Origin: Omphalotus guepiniiformis | Taxonomy: Eukaryota; Basidiomycota; Agaricomycetes; Agaricales; Omphalotaceae | Assembly: GCA_028554645.1 (NCBI GenBank) | Contig: JAQOOI010000058.1 | Location: forward strand, 310,001 to 374,000 | Length of the DNA: 64,000 nt | Direction: 5' to 3' | Notes under the pieces: model-generated | Told to the model about the DNA's origin: nothing | Databases searched by the model: none | The model's input: only the letters and a program-made list of their open reading frames with translations | Part shown: positions 21,967 through 33,970 of the stretch, piece after piece | Layout: the number at the start of each line of letters is the position of its first letter | Position numbering within the stretch: the first letter of the stretch is position 1 | Program-made: the position numbers and the translations under genes

Positions 21967-22319
21967 AATATTTGTGTCCTGACTTCCGGACTTCCGCCAC
22001 CCCTGTTATCGGCGTTTGCAATACCCATTCAGAATGCTTGACACAAGATTGAAACTTGACACACTTTCATCATTCCAACTTGACAAACCCTTCTTGGGGT
22101 CGAACATGCTGAGTATAAACAAGTCCTATGATGCCTGATATATACTGGCTTTTGAGGTATGGTATGGAATGGCATCCTGCGTCTATCACAATCCACCCAA
22201 GAAGCATGACTGCAAATAGGGAATGAACTCGTAGCATTTCAGCTTTCGGAGTTTCCAGACGGGAGTGCGGAGTCCTGATTGATTCTGAGGAGACGTTTTG
22301 TTTCGCCTGTCCTTCTCCT

Positions 22320-23267
22320 TCATTCCTCCCTTTTTAATCCCCAGCTAAACTGTGGCTCCCAACCACGACACAAAAAGTATCCTTCCTTAGACTCATTTCG
22401 ACTGGCCTGAGGCTTGTAATATAGCACATCGCGGAAATTCTTCTCCAAAACCGTCCGACGAAATTCTGTTATATCCGGATGCATGAAATGTTTCAATCTA
22501 TGCAAGCTTAAGTACATAGTGTTTACATTGAGCAAAAAAGGAGCGAAAACGTACAAGAGAACACCGCCCCTCGTTCGACCAATCTCCCCAGCGGTCCTTA
22601 AGTATTTCTGCACGAACTTGAACACAGCCTGACAGACTTCGAGGTTGGCCTCTGCGTCGTGATCAGCATGGCCAGTCATGTTTGCAGCGATGTCTGAAAG
22701 CACAACGTCCACTTTCGCCGGCCTATCTCTATTAGGGTCGATCAAGCCTCGTATCAGCTGCTCCGTGCCCGGGTGTAGAAAGTCGGCCTTGAGAGACTGC
22801 ACACCCCGAATGGGTCTGACCGGTAAGACGTCTACTGCAACGACCAAAGCTTTGCCTTGCTGGCCAAGTCTGAGCTCTTCCTCGAAACCATCAATATTTA
22901 AGGGATCATACACCTCATTGGTGAGAGGAGTTTTTGGAGGTCTAGCGCCGGACGAAGTGCCTTTCCTCGTCTTGAGTCCAAACTCTGGCGCAGGCTTCGT
23001 ATCATCATCCAGTGACCAGCCCAGCCTTTGAGCAACGACCTGACTCCACCCGCCAGGTGCAGCACCGAGATCCACAACGACTTTGACGTCAGATTTATCC
23101 AGGAAGTCGTCGTATTTGTCCAGTATCTCGAGAAGTTTGAAAGCGGAACGCGAATGGTAATCACCAATCGCACGCTGTTTCACGTAGGGGTCTCTATACT
23201 GTCGACTAAGCCATGCTGTAGACGATTTCTTTTGCGCGAGCCTGACCAATGACGCCCGAAAGGACAT
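22320..23267 (-). CDS. MRM2: FtsJ-like 2'-O-ribose rRNA methyltransferase, mitochondrial MRM2 type
   Basis: Transfers a methyl group from SAM to a ribose 2'-OH of the mitochondrial large-subunit rRNA. The short basic N-terminus (MSFRASLVRLAQKK) suits mitochondrial import. The catalytic K-D-K-E tetrad can be placed: Lys44 in 'RSAFKLLEI', Asp in 'VLSDIAANMTGH', Lys in 'LLLKHF' after splicing, Glu in 'KEGYFLC'. The SAM motif is 'VVDLGAAPGGWSQ'. A 60-nt intron (donor GTACGT, acceptor TTGCATAG, about 22570-22511) is a multiple of three without stops, so an unspliced reading adds 20 foreign residues. An insert between the SAM motif and the 'VDVLPV' strand is typical of Mrm2 rather than nucleolar Spb1. 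Confidence 0.93.
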   Translation of the reverse strand: MSFRASLVRLAQKKSSTAWLSRQYRDPYVKQRAIGDYHSRSAFKLLEILDKYDDFLDKSDVKVVVDLGAAPGGWSQVVAQRLGWSLDDDTKPAPEFGLKTRKGTSSGARPPKTPLTNEVYDPLNIDGFEEELRLGQQGKALVVAVDVLPVRPIRGVQSLKADFLHPGTEQLIRGLIDPNRDRPAKVDVVLSDIAANMTGHADHDAEANLEVCQAVFKFVQKYLRTAGEIGRTRGGVLLYVFAPFLLNVNTMYLSLHRLKHFMHPDITEFRRTVLEKNFRDVLYYKPQASRNESKEGYFLCRGWEPQFSWGLKREE

Positions 23268-23366
23268 TCAAAGGTCGTGGTAGAATACCGAAGTCCAAAA
23301 TATTGATGTTCCCATGTTCAAACACCGTGTTCTCTTCCTCGACCTACGTCTGCCATTGAAGTCGAT
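23268..23366. promoter_or_regulatory. Short bidirectional promoter between MRM2 and the DUF4604 gene
   Basis: Only 99 bp separate two divergent start codons, so both genes must share this promoter region. No clear TATA box was seen. Confidence 0.6.
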
Positions 23367-24020
23367 ATGTCGCGCAACAAAGAACTCACTCGTCATCAAG
23401 TATCCTCCAGACTTGCCTACGAACAGAAGAGACCCGCATTTCTTCAGAAATTACACAACAAGATTGCTGGCGTTCCTGACGAGGAAGACGAATTTGACGA
23501 CGAGTTTGAGCATATAAACGACGGTTCCGGCAGGCCACCTATTCCCAGACGTCCTGCTATACCAGAAAGGCCTGCAGGCGATCCAGGAAGCGCTGATGAA
23601 GACGATGGGGATGAGAAGCCTCAGGTCGTTGTATTGAAGGAGGGCAAACATCTCACTGAACGTGAAGCTGAGAATATCAGGCGTAAAGGTGCTTATTCCT
23701 ACGTCCTCCTCTTTTCATTTGATAGCAATTGACTCTTCGTATTGCTAGAGAAGGGCTTACCACCCCTACCTGAACCTGAAAATCCCAGTGACGAGACACC
23801 TGCCGAGTCCTCAAAGAAAGATGCGCCAAAGTCTAAAGAACCTCCACCTAGTTTATCTTTCTCGTCCTCCAAGTCTAGTTCTAGCAAGTCTTCTAAATTC
23901 AAGCGGAAGGTGCTAGGAGATGCCGAAGATAGACTTGATACGAAAGACAGCAAGAACCCACCAAAAAAGAAAGCGAAGAAAACTAGCAAGACTCTACTTT
24001 CCTTTGGGGACGACGCTTAG
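23367..24020 (+). CDS. DUF4604-family protein
   Basis: Exons 23367-23688 and 23749-24020. The N-terminus 'RLAYEQKRPAFLQKLHNKIAG' matches the conserved block of DUF4604, a small fungal family of unknown biochemistry. An acidic stretch (DEEDEFDDEFEHINDG), a proline patch (RPPIPRRPAIPERPAG) and 'VVVLKEGKHLTEREAE' follow. The C-terminal half is Ser/Lys-rich with a basic cluster (NPPKKKAKKTSK), suggesting a nuclear or nucleolar location. It is divergent with MRM2 from a 99-bp promoter. Confidence 0.85.
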
Positions 24021-24361
24021 AAAGACTTACTCTTGCCGATACGCATATTACGAGCATTGTGTGCATCTCGTTGGTCGAGCTTGCTTCATTCTTGTATATC
24101 TGTCTTGTCTGATATCTCGTGGACAGGTCGAGGGAGAATGCGCTGGTGTTCTTGGAACTTTGCCGTCTACTCCCTTTCCCTGTACATTGCTTCTCGGTGC
24201 TTCTCTCGACACCCTCTGTCCACCTTTGGTTAGTTGCGTCAGCCATTCCTTAAAGGCGTATTTCAACTATTTCGTGACCATCATGGATGACACACATTTG
24301 GCCTACAAGTATCAAGCGCTACGAAACTTTCCACTAAAAATACACTATTTACAAACACAGT

Positions 24362-26595
24362 TCACGACGATCCATTCACTTTCCCATTCACATGCCCACT
24401 TAAAGTTGGAAGGCCAGCCGCTTTGAGGTCTTTGTTCACCTCGACCAAATGGTTCATGAACTGCCCTTTCAAGTTGTCCCACATCTTCGGCTCATGTTCT
24501 ATATATCATACATGAGATCAAACCGATCCAGGATTTGGCTACACGCACCATGGAGCTTTCCGGATCGTTTCATAGCAAAGTCAGTAATAGTGAACATCAT
24601 GCTCGACTCGAACATGAACGCTACACGATTTGTTAGCGTGCATGGGGCCTGGCAATCTGTTACACTCACCCATTGTTCCCTCATGTATACGCATGGGTTG
24701 TAGTTCTGCATCGGTGGCTTTCTTGAACTCCTCATATGACACTGCCGCGACCCATCGAGTGTCAGCCTGAACTTTGGATTTGCCACACACAAACAAGAGG
24801 ACCTACCGCCATGAGGGCAGAAGCCAGTTTCATAACTTGCACCTCCAGGCTGGAATGAATCGCTTCGTCCCCCGTAATTGCCGTATATCATACCCATAAA
24901 CTCTGTCGCTGAATTGCGGTGATAGTACTGCCAAATGCCATGTTGTTCAAAGGAGTGCTGGACAATGTGGCATGGTACTCACCGGAGGTCGGAAGGTGTT
25001 GGACGCCACGTCCCATCTCGGACTGAAGATCAAGAAATCAGCCAAAGGGACACCGTCGGCTTTCGACTTTGCTGTGAGCACGCAGAAGATGGAGGGGTCG
25101 ATGTGGTCTTTTGAGATACTCCCGACGTTGACGAACTTCTCAAGGGCGTATTTGTACGGGACATAACTGTCGGTAACGTTCAGAGACTTGGGGAAATGGA
25201 AACCTTGACATTGTGGGACTCACTTGCCATGCCAGGCCACGACGTCAAAAGGCGTGTGTTCTTGAGAGCAAGAGTGCAACTGGCCACATACTCTGGAATC
25301 TGATATTAGAATCTCGCCTGTCCTCTTGGTGATTCACATCTATGACTAACTTGTAAACGACTACAAGATCTGTCAGCTCCCAAGCCACAACGAAATAGTG
25401 CGGTACACCTACTCTCCCAGGGGCTTTGATCCACGTCGAAACTTGCGACAGGTATCTCGAAGTCACGAGGATTAGCAAGACCATGGCCGCCGAGGGGTCC
25501 TAATTCAGGAAGCGCGTAGTGGGAACCAAATATCTCCTGGATATCTGGGAGAAAGTTGTCAATGAAGGAAAGCGGTATGATATTCGCACGTCCCACGTAC
25601 ATCCACGAGAGGGACCATCAGGAAACTTGACCTATGTACGTCGCACGTGAAAAAGTTTGCATTGAAGCAGCAGCTGGCTGCGTACCTTAAACTTCATTCC
25701 TCTCTGAATGACGAGCAACTCTCCTGGACGGACCATTATCCTATAATCTTCCTCAGTATCTGCTCCGCGGCCATGAAGAAAGCATTGCAAACTTACTTTC
25801 CGAATTCCGTTTGCACGTCTATTCTACCTTGCTGAGGCAGAATCAACATATCTCCATCTGCGTCGCAGAATGCCTTGTTCTCCATAGATGTGTTTGCGGC
25901 ATAGATGTGGATAGCCAGCCCTTCGTGCAGCGTAGGGTCGCCATTTCCTGCAATTGTTTTCAGGCCGTCCACGAAGTCGACCTTTTGCTCATCCGAAGGG
26001 ATATCGAAGGGATGCCAAGCGAGCTGAGTCGGACTGGTGTTGACTTCGGGGTTGAGTGGCAAGAAGTTGGACTCGAGCTACACATTTGCTCAGCACATGC
26101 GGGGTACGACCCTTCAGGCGGAGAAGAGCTTACATCGGGATTGTCAGGCAGCCTAGTGAATCCTTGGTGTGCAACGGATGGTCGAATTCGGTAGAGGTAC
26201 CTGTTGAAGGTTTACCTCAGGTGATATCCATACATGGCAAGAATTCCACGTACGCGTTCAAGTTCTCTGCTCTAGGAGCGACGAATGATGATCCGGTCAT
26301 CTAAGTCAGCGTCAGCTAATGCGACGAAGGCGATTTACGCTGTCTACAATCTTACCCCCTCGGTGTAGAGATCATACTTGTTCTTTTGTGGCATGTTCTG
26401 TGCATTGGGCAGCACACCGGGACTACCGTTCTCGTTAGTAAGACGGAAGGTCAAGCTAGAGAAAATGTGCAGGACTCACATAGCTTCGGTAGCGAACCTG
26501 TTCCCAAATCCCACCTGGTATACATATGGGTCATTCTCCGTTGGCGTCGTTGCGAATGCTGCAGTTGCTGAAGCACTCAATTTGATCTTTGACAT
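24362..26595 (-). CDS. hmgA: Homogentisate 1,2-dioxygenase
   Basis: An Fe(II) enzyme that opens the ring of homogentisate to maleylacetoacetate in tyrosine/phenylalanine breakdown. Start [14 protein letters not shown] at 26595; '[15 protein letters not shown]' is the family's N-terminal motif. Conserved text recurs across about ten small exons: '[10 protein letters not shown]', '[15 protein letters not shown]', 'TEFGK', '[17 protein letters not shown]', 'DVVAWHGK', 'SPRWDVA', '[16 protein letters not shown]', '[14 protein letters not shown]' and '[19 protein letters not shown]'. The His/Glu iron ligands fall in the last blocks. Stop TGA is at 24362. Where most homologues have HGPD the sequence reads CPHG followed by a splice to VSYEEF. 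No other pathway gene (fumarylacetoacetase, maleylacetoacetate isomerase) lies in the window. Confidence 0.95.
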
Positions 26596-27347
26596 CGTGG
26601 TGTGATATTAGTAGGAAGTCGTGATACGGAAAAAGCAGTTCGAGGGAAAGTAGAATCCTGCAACCCCATCCTTTCGCTGCCTGCCGCTTTATACCATGAG
26701 AGAAGGTATTTCCCGAGCGGTCCCGGACAACATCACTTCATATTTCTGAAAGACCCGTCTGCATATGTAAAGACAACAGAAGATTGCACTGCAGGAACAT
26801 TCGTCCGTAATTGACTAATGATCCAAGCCCTGTAGGGTATAATTCTCCCATTCTGACTGAAGTCCTAGATTCGGTTCCACTGAAGTCGAGTTGTTATCGC
26901 GCATGCACCGACGACCGCACTGAGTTGAATGAGAAAATCCTTCCTGCAGGGTATATGGCAATACACTTGAGGAGTGTATATCCGTAGTCCTTTCACAGTG
27001 ATACAAGATTACGTGCATCTGACCCTTTCATTGACTGATTATGGCTATGGATCGTAAATTTCGGCGGCCACTACGTAGCTTCTTAGTATTCTAGATGTAA
27101 CAGCTGCTGTGGTGTATGACATACTGACAAGCCAGAACAGAACAATCAGTCGGTAGATTTGATACCACTTAGTCTCATGACGCACTTCCGAAAGGGAAAG
27201 AAAAACTCTAGTTAGCGTTCTTTTTTTACATACAATATTTTGTATTTTCACATTCGTTCTTTCAATCCTACACGACCTCTGATATAAGTAAGTACAGTCG
27301 GACCTCAAGTGCTCCGTCCCCTCACGGTCAAAGAAGAAGTCCGCAGC
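26596..27347. other. Intergenic
   Basis: Holds the dioxygenase promoter and the 3' region of the transketolase-like gene. No further gene or RNA was recognised. Confidence 0.4.
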
Positions 27348-29815
27348 TCAATGCGATACTGCCGCAGCCTGTGCAAGAGCCTTGATCTTGACGATAATTG
27401 CCTGGGGGTCAAGGTTTTGATGCAGAATCTGCTCCCACAGGCCACCGGAGCCTGAATGAGAACCGAAGGTGAAGCGAAACAATCTCGTTAGCTGCTGTTC
27501 CCAAGCAACAGCTACGAAAAGAAAATCGTACCCTCTTTGGTTGCACCCATATATCCAAACTTGGGTGTGAGATGACGCTCCAGAAGCCACGTACCGAATT
27601 TCGATCCAAGCTATGTTAATAAAATTTCAGCTTTCTCAACGGATGGGTAATGACACGATGCACTCACTCCAGTCTTTTGGTTGAAAGACTCAACGACGAG
27701 CACGAAGGGGCTCTGGCCAATCTTCATGATGGACTATCGAACGCACAAATCAGTATTGAAAGCTCAATATCGGTAGATTATGTGGACATCAAGCGCTTAC
27801 TTGTTCATCAATGATGTTCAAGGTTGGCTTGTTGATGAGGCCAACGTCCAAACCCTCTTGCCTGCACCTCAAAACTGCGTCCAAAGATCTGTGCAGCATA
27901 TCACCGAAAGAAACGACATATCCTGCCTTTCCTTCGAGAATTACTTCATCCTTGCCTGGAACGAATTTGTAGTCGTCGCCGAAGTATTTTGTCTTGCCAT
28001 CGGGCTTGAGGATGTAAGGCACCTTTGAACGGGTAGAGAATATAAAGCGAATGCCCCGCTCGAAGAAGACCCGCTCGACGACAGCAACCATTTGAAGAGG
28101 GTCGGCGGGGAAATAGAGGAAGGATTGGACATCGGAAAGACCGTTGTCGGCAAACATGGAGTTGATACCGAAGTGGCATGTGTTGTCGGCCATCTCATCA
28201 ACTACATTATTCGATCAAGACCATATCCCCCGAAGAGAGTAGTACACATACCACCAGAGTGAGAGAAGTGGCACAATACATTGCAGTTGTTCAAGCGGGC
28301 CATTGTTATCTCAGAGATAACCATCTCAAGGAAAGCAGAGAATGTCGAGAAGACGCCGAACTTGTCTGGGCTGAAACCGAATCCAGCAGCGGCGGAGAAG
28401 TTTCCACGCTCCATTATACCAGACGGTATGAAGACTTCAGGGTGCTTCTGGTGGATAACCTTGAGTCCAGTGGAACCCTCCAAGTCACCTACAGAAGTCC
28501 ATTCAGAACATGCAAAAATCGAATAGGTTTTCACGCACTGTCAATGACCATAACCTTCTTCGCCGCCTCCTCCTTTCCGATCTTGTCCAAAACCAGGTTG
28601 ACGGCCTCTCCGAAGACAACACGGTTTGCACCGACTTCCTTCGTCGAACCAACGTAGAGGTATGGTTGGGAGACAGGCTTGATATTCAAGAGAATATCAC
28701 CGAAGTTGGGGTACCCTCTGTTCTCGAGGTACTTGATAGCAGACTTGACAGGAATGACGTCGTGTCCGTGAGGGCTTCCTTCAATATCGGCGATACCAGG
28801 AGCCATCTTCCGCTTAGAGACGACAGCCGCCGGACCATCGTATGTCACAACCATGCTGACAGCTTCCCAAAGAGCATCAATGTCTTCACCGTCGACAGTA
28901 ATGACTTTCATTCCATGTCCCTCGAGAGACTTTGCGACTGAGAACCCCTTGAGATATTCGGAAGGGTGGCCGGCGATAGTGACGTCATTATCGTCGATGA
29001 AAAGCTTGACATTGAGATTTTGTGCTACAGCAAGACGTGCTGCTTCAGCGTCATTGCCTTCCTGTTGCGACCCGTCAGATCCCAAGCAGAATACGGCCTT
29101 ATCTCGGTTCGCGAGTGCGACACCGTTGACGATAGGCCTTGATGATAACAATTCATGAAAATGTGGACAAATGCAAAGTAGTTAAAATCGGCATACCACA
29201 TGTGACCCAAACGTCCTGAGGAGAACTTGACTCCGGGTGTAAGTCCAAGCTCTGGGTGTCCGGGAAGCTTAGAGTTGGCTTCACGATAATGAAGAAGGTG
29301 CTCTGCAGGTAAAGATCCCTCGAGCGCAGAGAGAAGGTATTGTGTAGCGACACGGTGACCTACGAGGGGTGCAATCCGATCAAAAACCGATACGGTACAC
29401 CAAAAGCAAAACTCACCAGCTTCATCGAATAGGATGGGTACAAATTTGTCTTTTGCGTGCGCAATCAACGCAAGGAGCATACAGACTTCCGGTACGGTAT
29501 CGTATGCACCACCTATACGCGACGGTTACAGCGACGATCGTGGTATTGGTATGTCAATCAGAGACATACCGGTGTGTCCAGAGACTCCTCGAGCTGCGCC
29601 CGTTGCAGTGAAGAGTACGATTACATCTCGCAAGAGTTGGATATTGGCTTTCAGAGTTGCCCTTTGCTCATCGGTCAGTTGAGGCTTACTCGGGTCGAGC
29701 GCCAGTCTACGACGCGAAACACTCGATTAGCACGATAATGGCGGTGTACGATATGCGCAACGTACTCTTTGAACTGTTTAAGATCAATTGGGAATTCTGA
29801 ATCTGTACCTGGCAT
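27348..29815 (-). CDS. Transketolase / dihydroxyacetone-synthase-like ThDP enzyme
   Basis: A thiamine-diphosphate enzyme that moves two-carbon ketol units. Start MPGTDSEFPIDLKQFKE at 29815, with an intron right after, then 'LALDPSKPQLTDEQR'. Key motifs: 'RGVSGHTGG' (active-site His loop), 'GSDGSQQEGND...FIDDND' (ThDP diphosphate/Mg motif, with SDG in place of GDG) and 'PSGIMERGNFSAAAGFG' (the Glu that activates the cofactor). The C-terminal domain ('KAGYVVSFGDMLHRSL', 'KFGTWLLERHLTPKFGY', 'GSGGLWEQILHQNLD') runs to the stop at 27348. Length is about 680 residues over roughly ten exons, normal for the family. It differs from canonical transketolase text and is closer to the fungal dihydroxyacetone-synthase-like branch; the substrate cannot be decided from sequence. 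Confidence 0.9.
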
Positions 29816-31098
29816 AGTGATAGTAGCAGAACAAGGTGGATGATGGGATGGAGCGAAGAGGAATTTGGGGTTAGAGACTGGAGTAAATGCATTTTGTATT
29901 GCGGATTTTCCGGACCGTCACTACTTTCGTCAGCCCTCCGGCATTCAACGGCTAACGCAGAACTCGTCAACGTCAGTTCTCTCTCAGGTTTTACTTTCTC
30001 CTGGTATTCTCTCAGTACCTTATCTCCATTCTCGCTAGCAGTAAACGCTGAGAACGTCCAATTATCCTTTCAGTGCTGTGTTCATGCCGGAAAAAAGCTT
30101 CACAACGTCTACCGGTCAAACTTCACAGACCCCGCGCTATTTCGAACCTTAACCTTTACTTGACCTTTACTGGCGAGTCCAGTGTACACGTTCGATGGTG
30201 AGCTTGGAAGAGCTTGGGGAATTCACGGGACAAGTTCTCGGTGCACACGGTATCTCGGCGGTCGGGACCGAGAACACACAAGGGCGCCCTTTTACCGTGA
30301 AATCGACTTTCAGCTTGATTTGTACATCATAGCACAAGCTATAACGTATCATGGAAAACATTGACGTTGGCTTTGGCAGTAGCATGCGTGTCGCGACAGA
30401 GATCTACCTTCTCAATCCAATATCGCAGAAGTTTTACAGATAGGCAAAGCACCACTGGGCAAAGCATTGGATCCTTTCATAATCAACTTTACATCCCCGA
30501 CAATTTGGCGAGCACTTTGACCAGTGTTCGCCGTTCCAGCCAGCCATTTGCGCCCTTATCGCTCTAGCCGCGACATGTGCAACGAGCGCCTATTGTACTC
30601 GGAATTTGAACAGCCCGCCCCGGTTTGGCAACAGCAGTTATTGTTGTTCATGCACATGTCTTTACCCACCCTTCAATTGAAATACCTATATCACTCAGTT
30701 GTCATCGCATCTAATCTAACCGTGCCTTGTACCCCCCAGGACTCATCGTTCGTCCGCAGAGATTGACTACTCAACATTGTCTATCCTGAGCTTCACCTGT
30801 ACGCCTGAAAACCACTACAGCTATTGCCAAAGCTCAGCTCGAGTACTTCTGGAACAATCTTGACACAAGCGGTATCAAGGTTTATACGATGGTATTGTTG
30901 TGCCGGCCAAAGCGTTGGTAGCCAAAGCACCGCTCGCCAAAGCGCACCACTTCTTGTTATAAGTTGCGCGCGCTGTGGCCCGGGTCACGTAACAATTGTG
31001 GCCTTCGTCTACTGTCAACGTGAGCTACCACCCCCCCTTCTAACCCCTCCCACCACCACTCCTCTCTTCAACTCTGAGACGACAAGCACGACAAGACG
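29816..31098. other. Intergenic
   Basis: Promoter side of the transketolase-like gene and leader of the next plus-strand gene. Only shadow ORFs were seen. A weak coding exon (ATG 31099, MDSPSFMYPKQFAG, followed by a GTATGT donor) may belong to the next gene. Confidence 0.4.
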
Positions 31099-31372
31099 AT
31101 GGATTCCCCAAGTTTCATGTACCCGAAGCAATTCGCTGGGTATGTTTCATTTTTCCTATGCAGATGTTGATGACTGACATACTCCTGTAGGCCGGAACCG
31201 AGTAGGTTCGTCAGCCAACTGTCTCTCTTAGCGTCGGTCTGCATCTGACACCTACCAATCTTAGAGCCCCGAGGACGATGATGCTAAGCACGGCTAATCT
31301 GTGAGTGGCCTGTCCTCGACTGACAATTCGCGCTTGCTCATCTAGAATGCTAACAGAGAAGCGCACAACAAC

Positions 31373-33970
31373 ATGAACCCATCTGAGCTTCAAAATGAAA
31401 CTTATGTGCCCACCGAAGTCGACAGCAACGCTGATACGGAACCAGCAAATCAAGACGAAGGGGAACACAATAATCAGCTTGCTGCATATGGTATCGACGC
31501 TACTCACCAAAATTTGCAGGTCAGTATTCATGTTTTGTAGCCACGTCGTCATATCTGATATTTTCTACAGTCTCAAGTCTCTTCGGTTGCGCCAGTTACC
31601 GCCCACCCTACCATAACGAACCAGCCTAGAGGTTTTGAAGACTATTCGTATGCAACCACCTCTCAGGATAGACATCCTGCGCAGTCAGCGGAGAGAACTC
31701 TCTTGGACAGAATCGCTGCTTCTCTTTTACAAGAAGACTCCTTCGGTAACGATCAAGAGGAGAGTACCGACTTATCGGGACGATCACTCCCTCCCTCATC
31801 TCAGGTTGAAACAAACCCTCCGTCACTCCTAGAGCGCCTGGGTGGCTCATCTTCCCAAGAAATGAACTCGTCACCCACTGTCCGCCCATCGAGTTTTGAC
31901 GCGTTAGGACAAAGTTCTCATACACCTGGCTTTCAGTCCGAGCATGTTCCACGGGCTTCAGCTTTTAAGTTCGAGCGCCCTGCCATCTCCGATCCTGTCC
32001 AGTTTCCTGCTTCCTCCTTTAACACGCCTCAGCCGCGGTCCAGTGCCCGCCCGTCGAGTTTCGACGCGTTAGGACAAAGTTCTCATACCCCCGAGCATGC
32101 TCCACGGGCTCAAGTTTTCGATGCATTCGAGCGGCCTGCCATCTCCGACCCGGTTCAGTACCCTACTCCCTTCTTTGACACGCCGCAGCCGCAGTCTGGA
32201 CCTTTTTCATCTAGCCTCCATCGTACAAGCTTGGATTGTGCTATGTCTGAGGGAATATCTCCACCAAGCGCATTCGAGCAAACCCCCGTCCACTACAGCA
32301 CGTTTCAGAGTGTAGTACAGCCTTCTAGTGCGTTACAAGAGCAACCTAGCCCTTTCTTCTCGTTCGACAACTCAAACTCGAGGTCTGCTGTGTCTCAGGA
32401 CGTTTCATCACGAAACCCTTTTGAACGCTACGCCAACACGAACCCTTTTCAACTTGCTGCACAGTCATCTAGCACGCAGCACCAGCAGCCCGGCAATTCC
32501 TCGTTCAACCCTTTTAACTCGAGTTCTGGTGTGTCTGAAGGCACCTCATCCTCATCAGCATTGCCGTTGGATCGTTTCACGCAATCCATCGCCAATCTGC
32601 AGCAACCTACTTCTCCGCCGAACGCCACCCCATTCTCGAGGTTTGAAGAACATGTCAATGTCAGTCCGTGCCAGCAGACTTACCAAAATCAGGGCACTTT
32701 CGCCACAGCTTTCGGTGGCGGTGGCAATTTCGAAGGCTCGAGAGAGATCACGAATGCTTTCGAACGCTATGCCAACTGGGATCCCTTCACGAAGCCGGCA
32801 CCTTCGACTTCGTCGTGGTCTGATGTGAATGCTAATAGCTCGTTTGTTGCGGGGACTGTGAATACTGGTATTCAGAATGACATTGGTGGGCCTCAGTTTT
32901 CCTTTGGCGGCTCGAACGAAACATTGTACCCTCAGCCACAACAAGACATTCCTCCATCTGGCAACTCATACTTCCAGCCATCATTTCCTCATTTCCCTCA
33001 ATACGAGGGGCGTGGTGGGGGACCACTGATTGCTCAAGCAGTTGGGCTTGGGTTGTTGAATCCACTCATCTTTGGTAGTAACCCTCTGTTGGCACGTTTC
33101 GGTTTTGATACAGCAGTCAACGCGACAGCCCCACTTGCTAATTTCGAATCTCTGTGCTCTACGCCTGCCGCCTTTGGACTCGAATCTAACGTGGCACTCC
33201 CGTCTTCTCCTGGACTTCAGTCTGATCCTCAACCTGAGATCATCGTCGATCCGTTCGCGATCAACCCAATGGACAGCCAGAATGGATATTGGAGCATGAT
33301 GCAGGGCACCAATATCGGAGATGGCGCTGTAGACTCGGATTCCCTTCCTCCTTCGACTACTCATCCAACGCCTATTTCTGTTCCTAAAGTACGCACCTTC
33401 AAGCCATTACCTAGAAGAGGTGTTCAGCTATCTGGCCCTCAGCTCATGTCATCTCGTCCCCGAATTGCTCGTTCTAAGAGTTCGGACTCCAGCTCAGAGT
33501 CTGATACATTCTCGGATTCCTCATCCGAGTCGAGTTCTACTACAAGCTCGAGCGCGCTAGGTAAACGCAAGGTTACGGAGTGGGATGGCAGGGTAGACGT
33601 GGTTCTAAGCTCAATGTTGGCGCAACGACAAACCGTCAGGCGAACAGTGAGTTTGATTTAATAGCCTTTTCAGACGTGACATGTTCTGATCATGATGCGA
33701 CATATCTAGGATATCGAAAGCTCTTATGAGCATATCAAGCTACAAATTGAGAGCCCGCCTTCAAGTGCTTGTAGTTCTCCCACCGAGCCGATGCACCCTT
33801 GGCCTTCCGTTGAATACGACGGTCCTGCGCCTTCGACAGCGAAACTCAGGTCCTTGACACGTGTCAGGCGGGTTCGATCAGTCCGTCGTCCCCAGACGCG
33901 GCCGCAGCCTGCACTGATGTCGAGCGTAATTGAAGGATTGGCTACGGTCTTTGCCCGTTTCTCATTTTAG
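31373..33970 (+). CDS. NPF-rich low-complexity protein with internal duplication
   Basis: The secure part runs from ATG 31373 (MNPSELQNETYVPTEVD), over an intron with a GTCAGT donor near 31519, into a long exon from about 31571, and over a last intron (GTGAGT near 33646 to ATCTAG near 33709) to the TAG at 33970. Earlier tiny exons from ATG 31099 are possible but do not join cleanly in frame. The protein (about 790 residues) is Ser/Gln/Pro/Phe-rich and contains repeated NPF and DPF tripeptides (RNPFERY, TNPFQLA, FNPFNSS, WDPFTKP), which bind EH domains in endocytic proteins; that role is inference. Residues near 'RPSSFDALGQSSHTP' occur twice. The C-terminus has an acidic Ser/Glu/Asp tract followed by a basic helix-like region and an Arg-rich tail. 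Confidence 0.75.
31882..32190 (+). repeat. Tandem duplication inside the NPF-rich gene
   Basis: Two coding copies of a unit of about 165 bp start at 31882 and 32047. The first 45 bp are nearly identical at DNA level (only a few substitutions), and the later parts still align as 'FERPAISDPVQ' and 'F-TPQP-S'. This indicates a fairly recent in-frame duplication. Confidence 0.8.

Noticed and set aside
28510..28941. 143-aa plus-strand ORF
   Set aside because: Antisense shadow of the transketolase-like exon; no domain.
32555..32944. 129-aa minus-strand ORF
   Set aside because: Shadow of the NPF-rich coding exon on the other strand.
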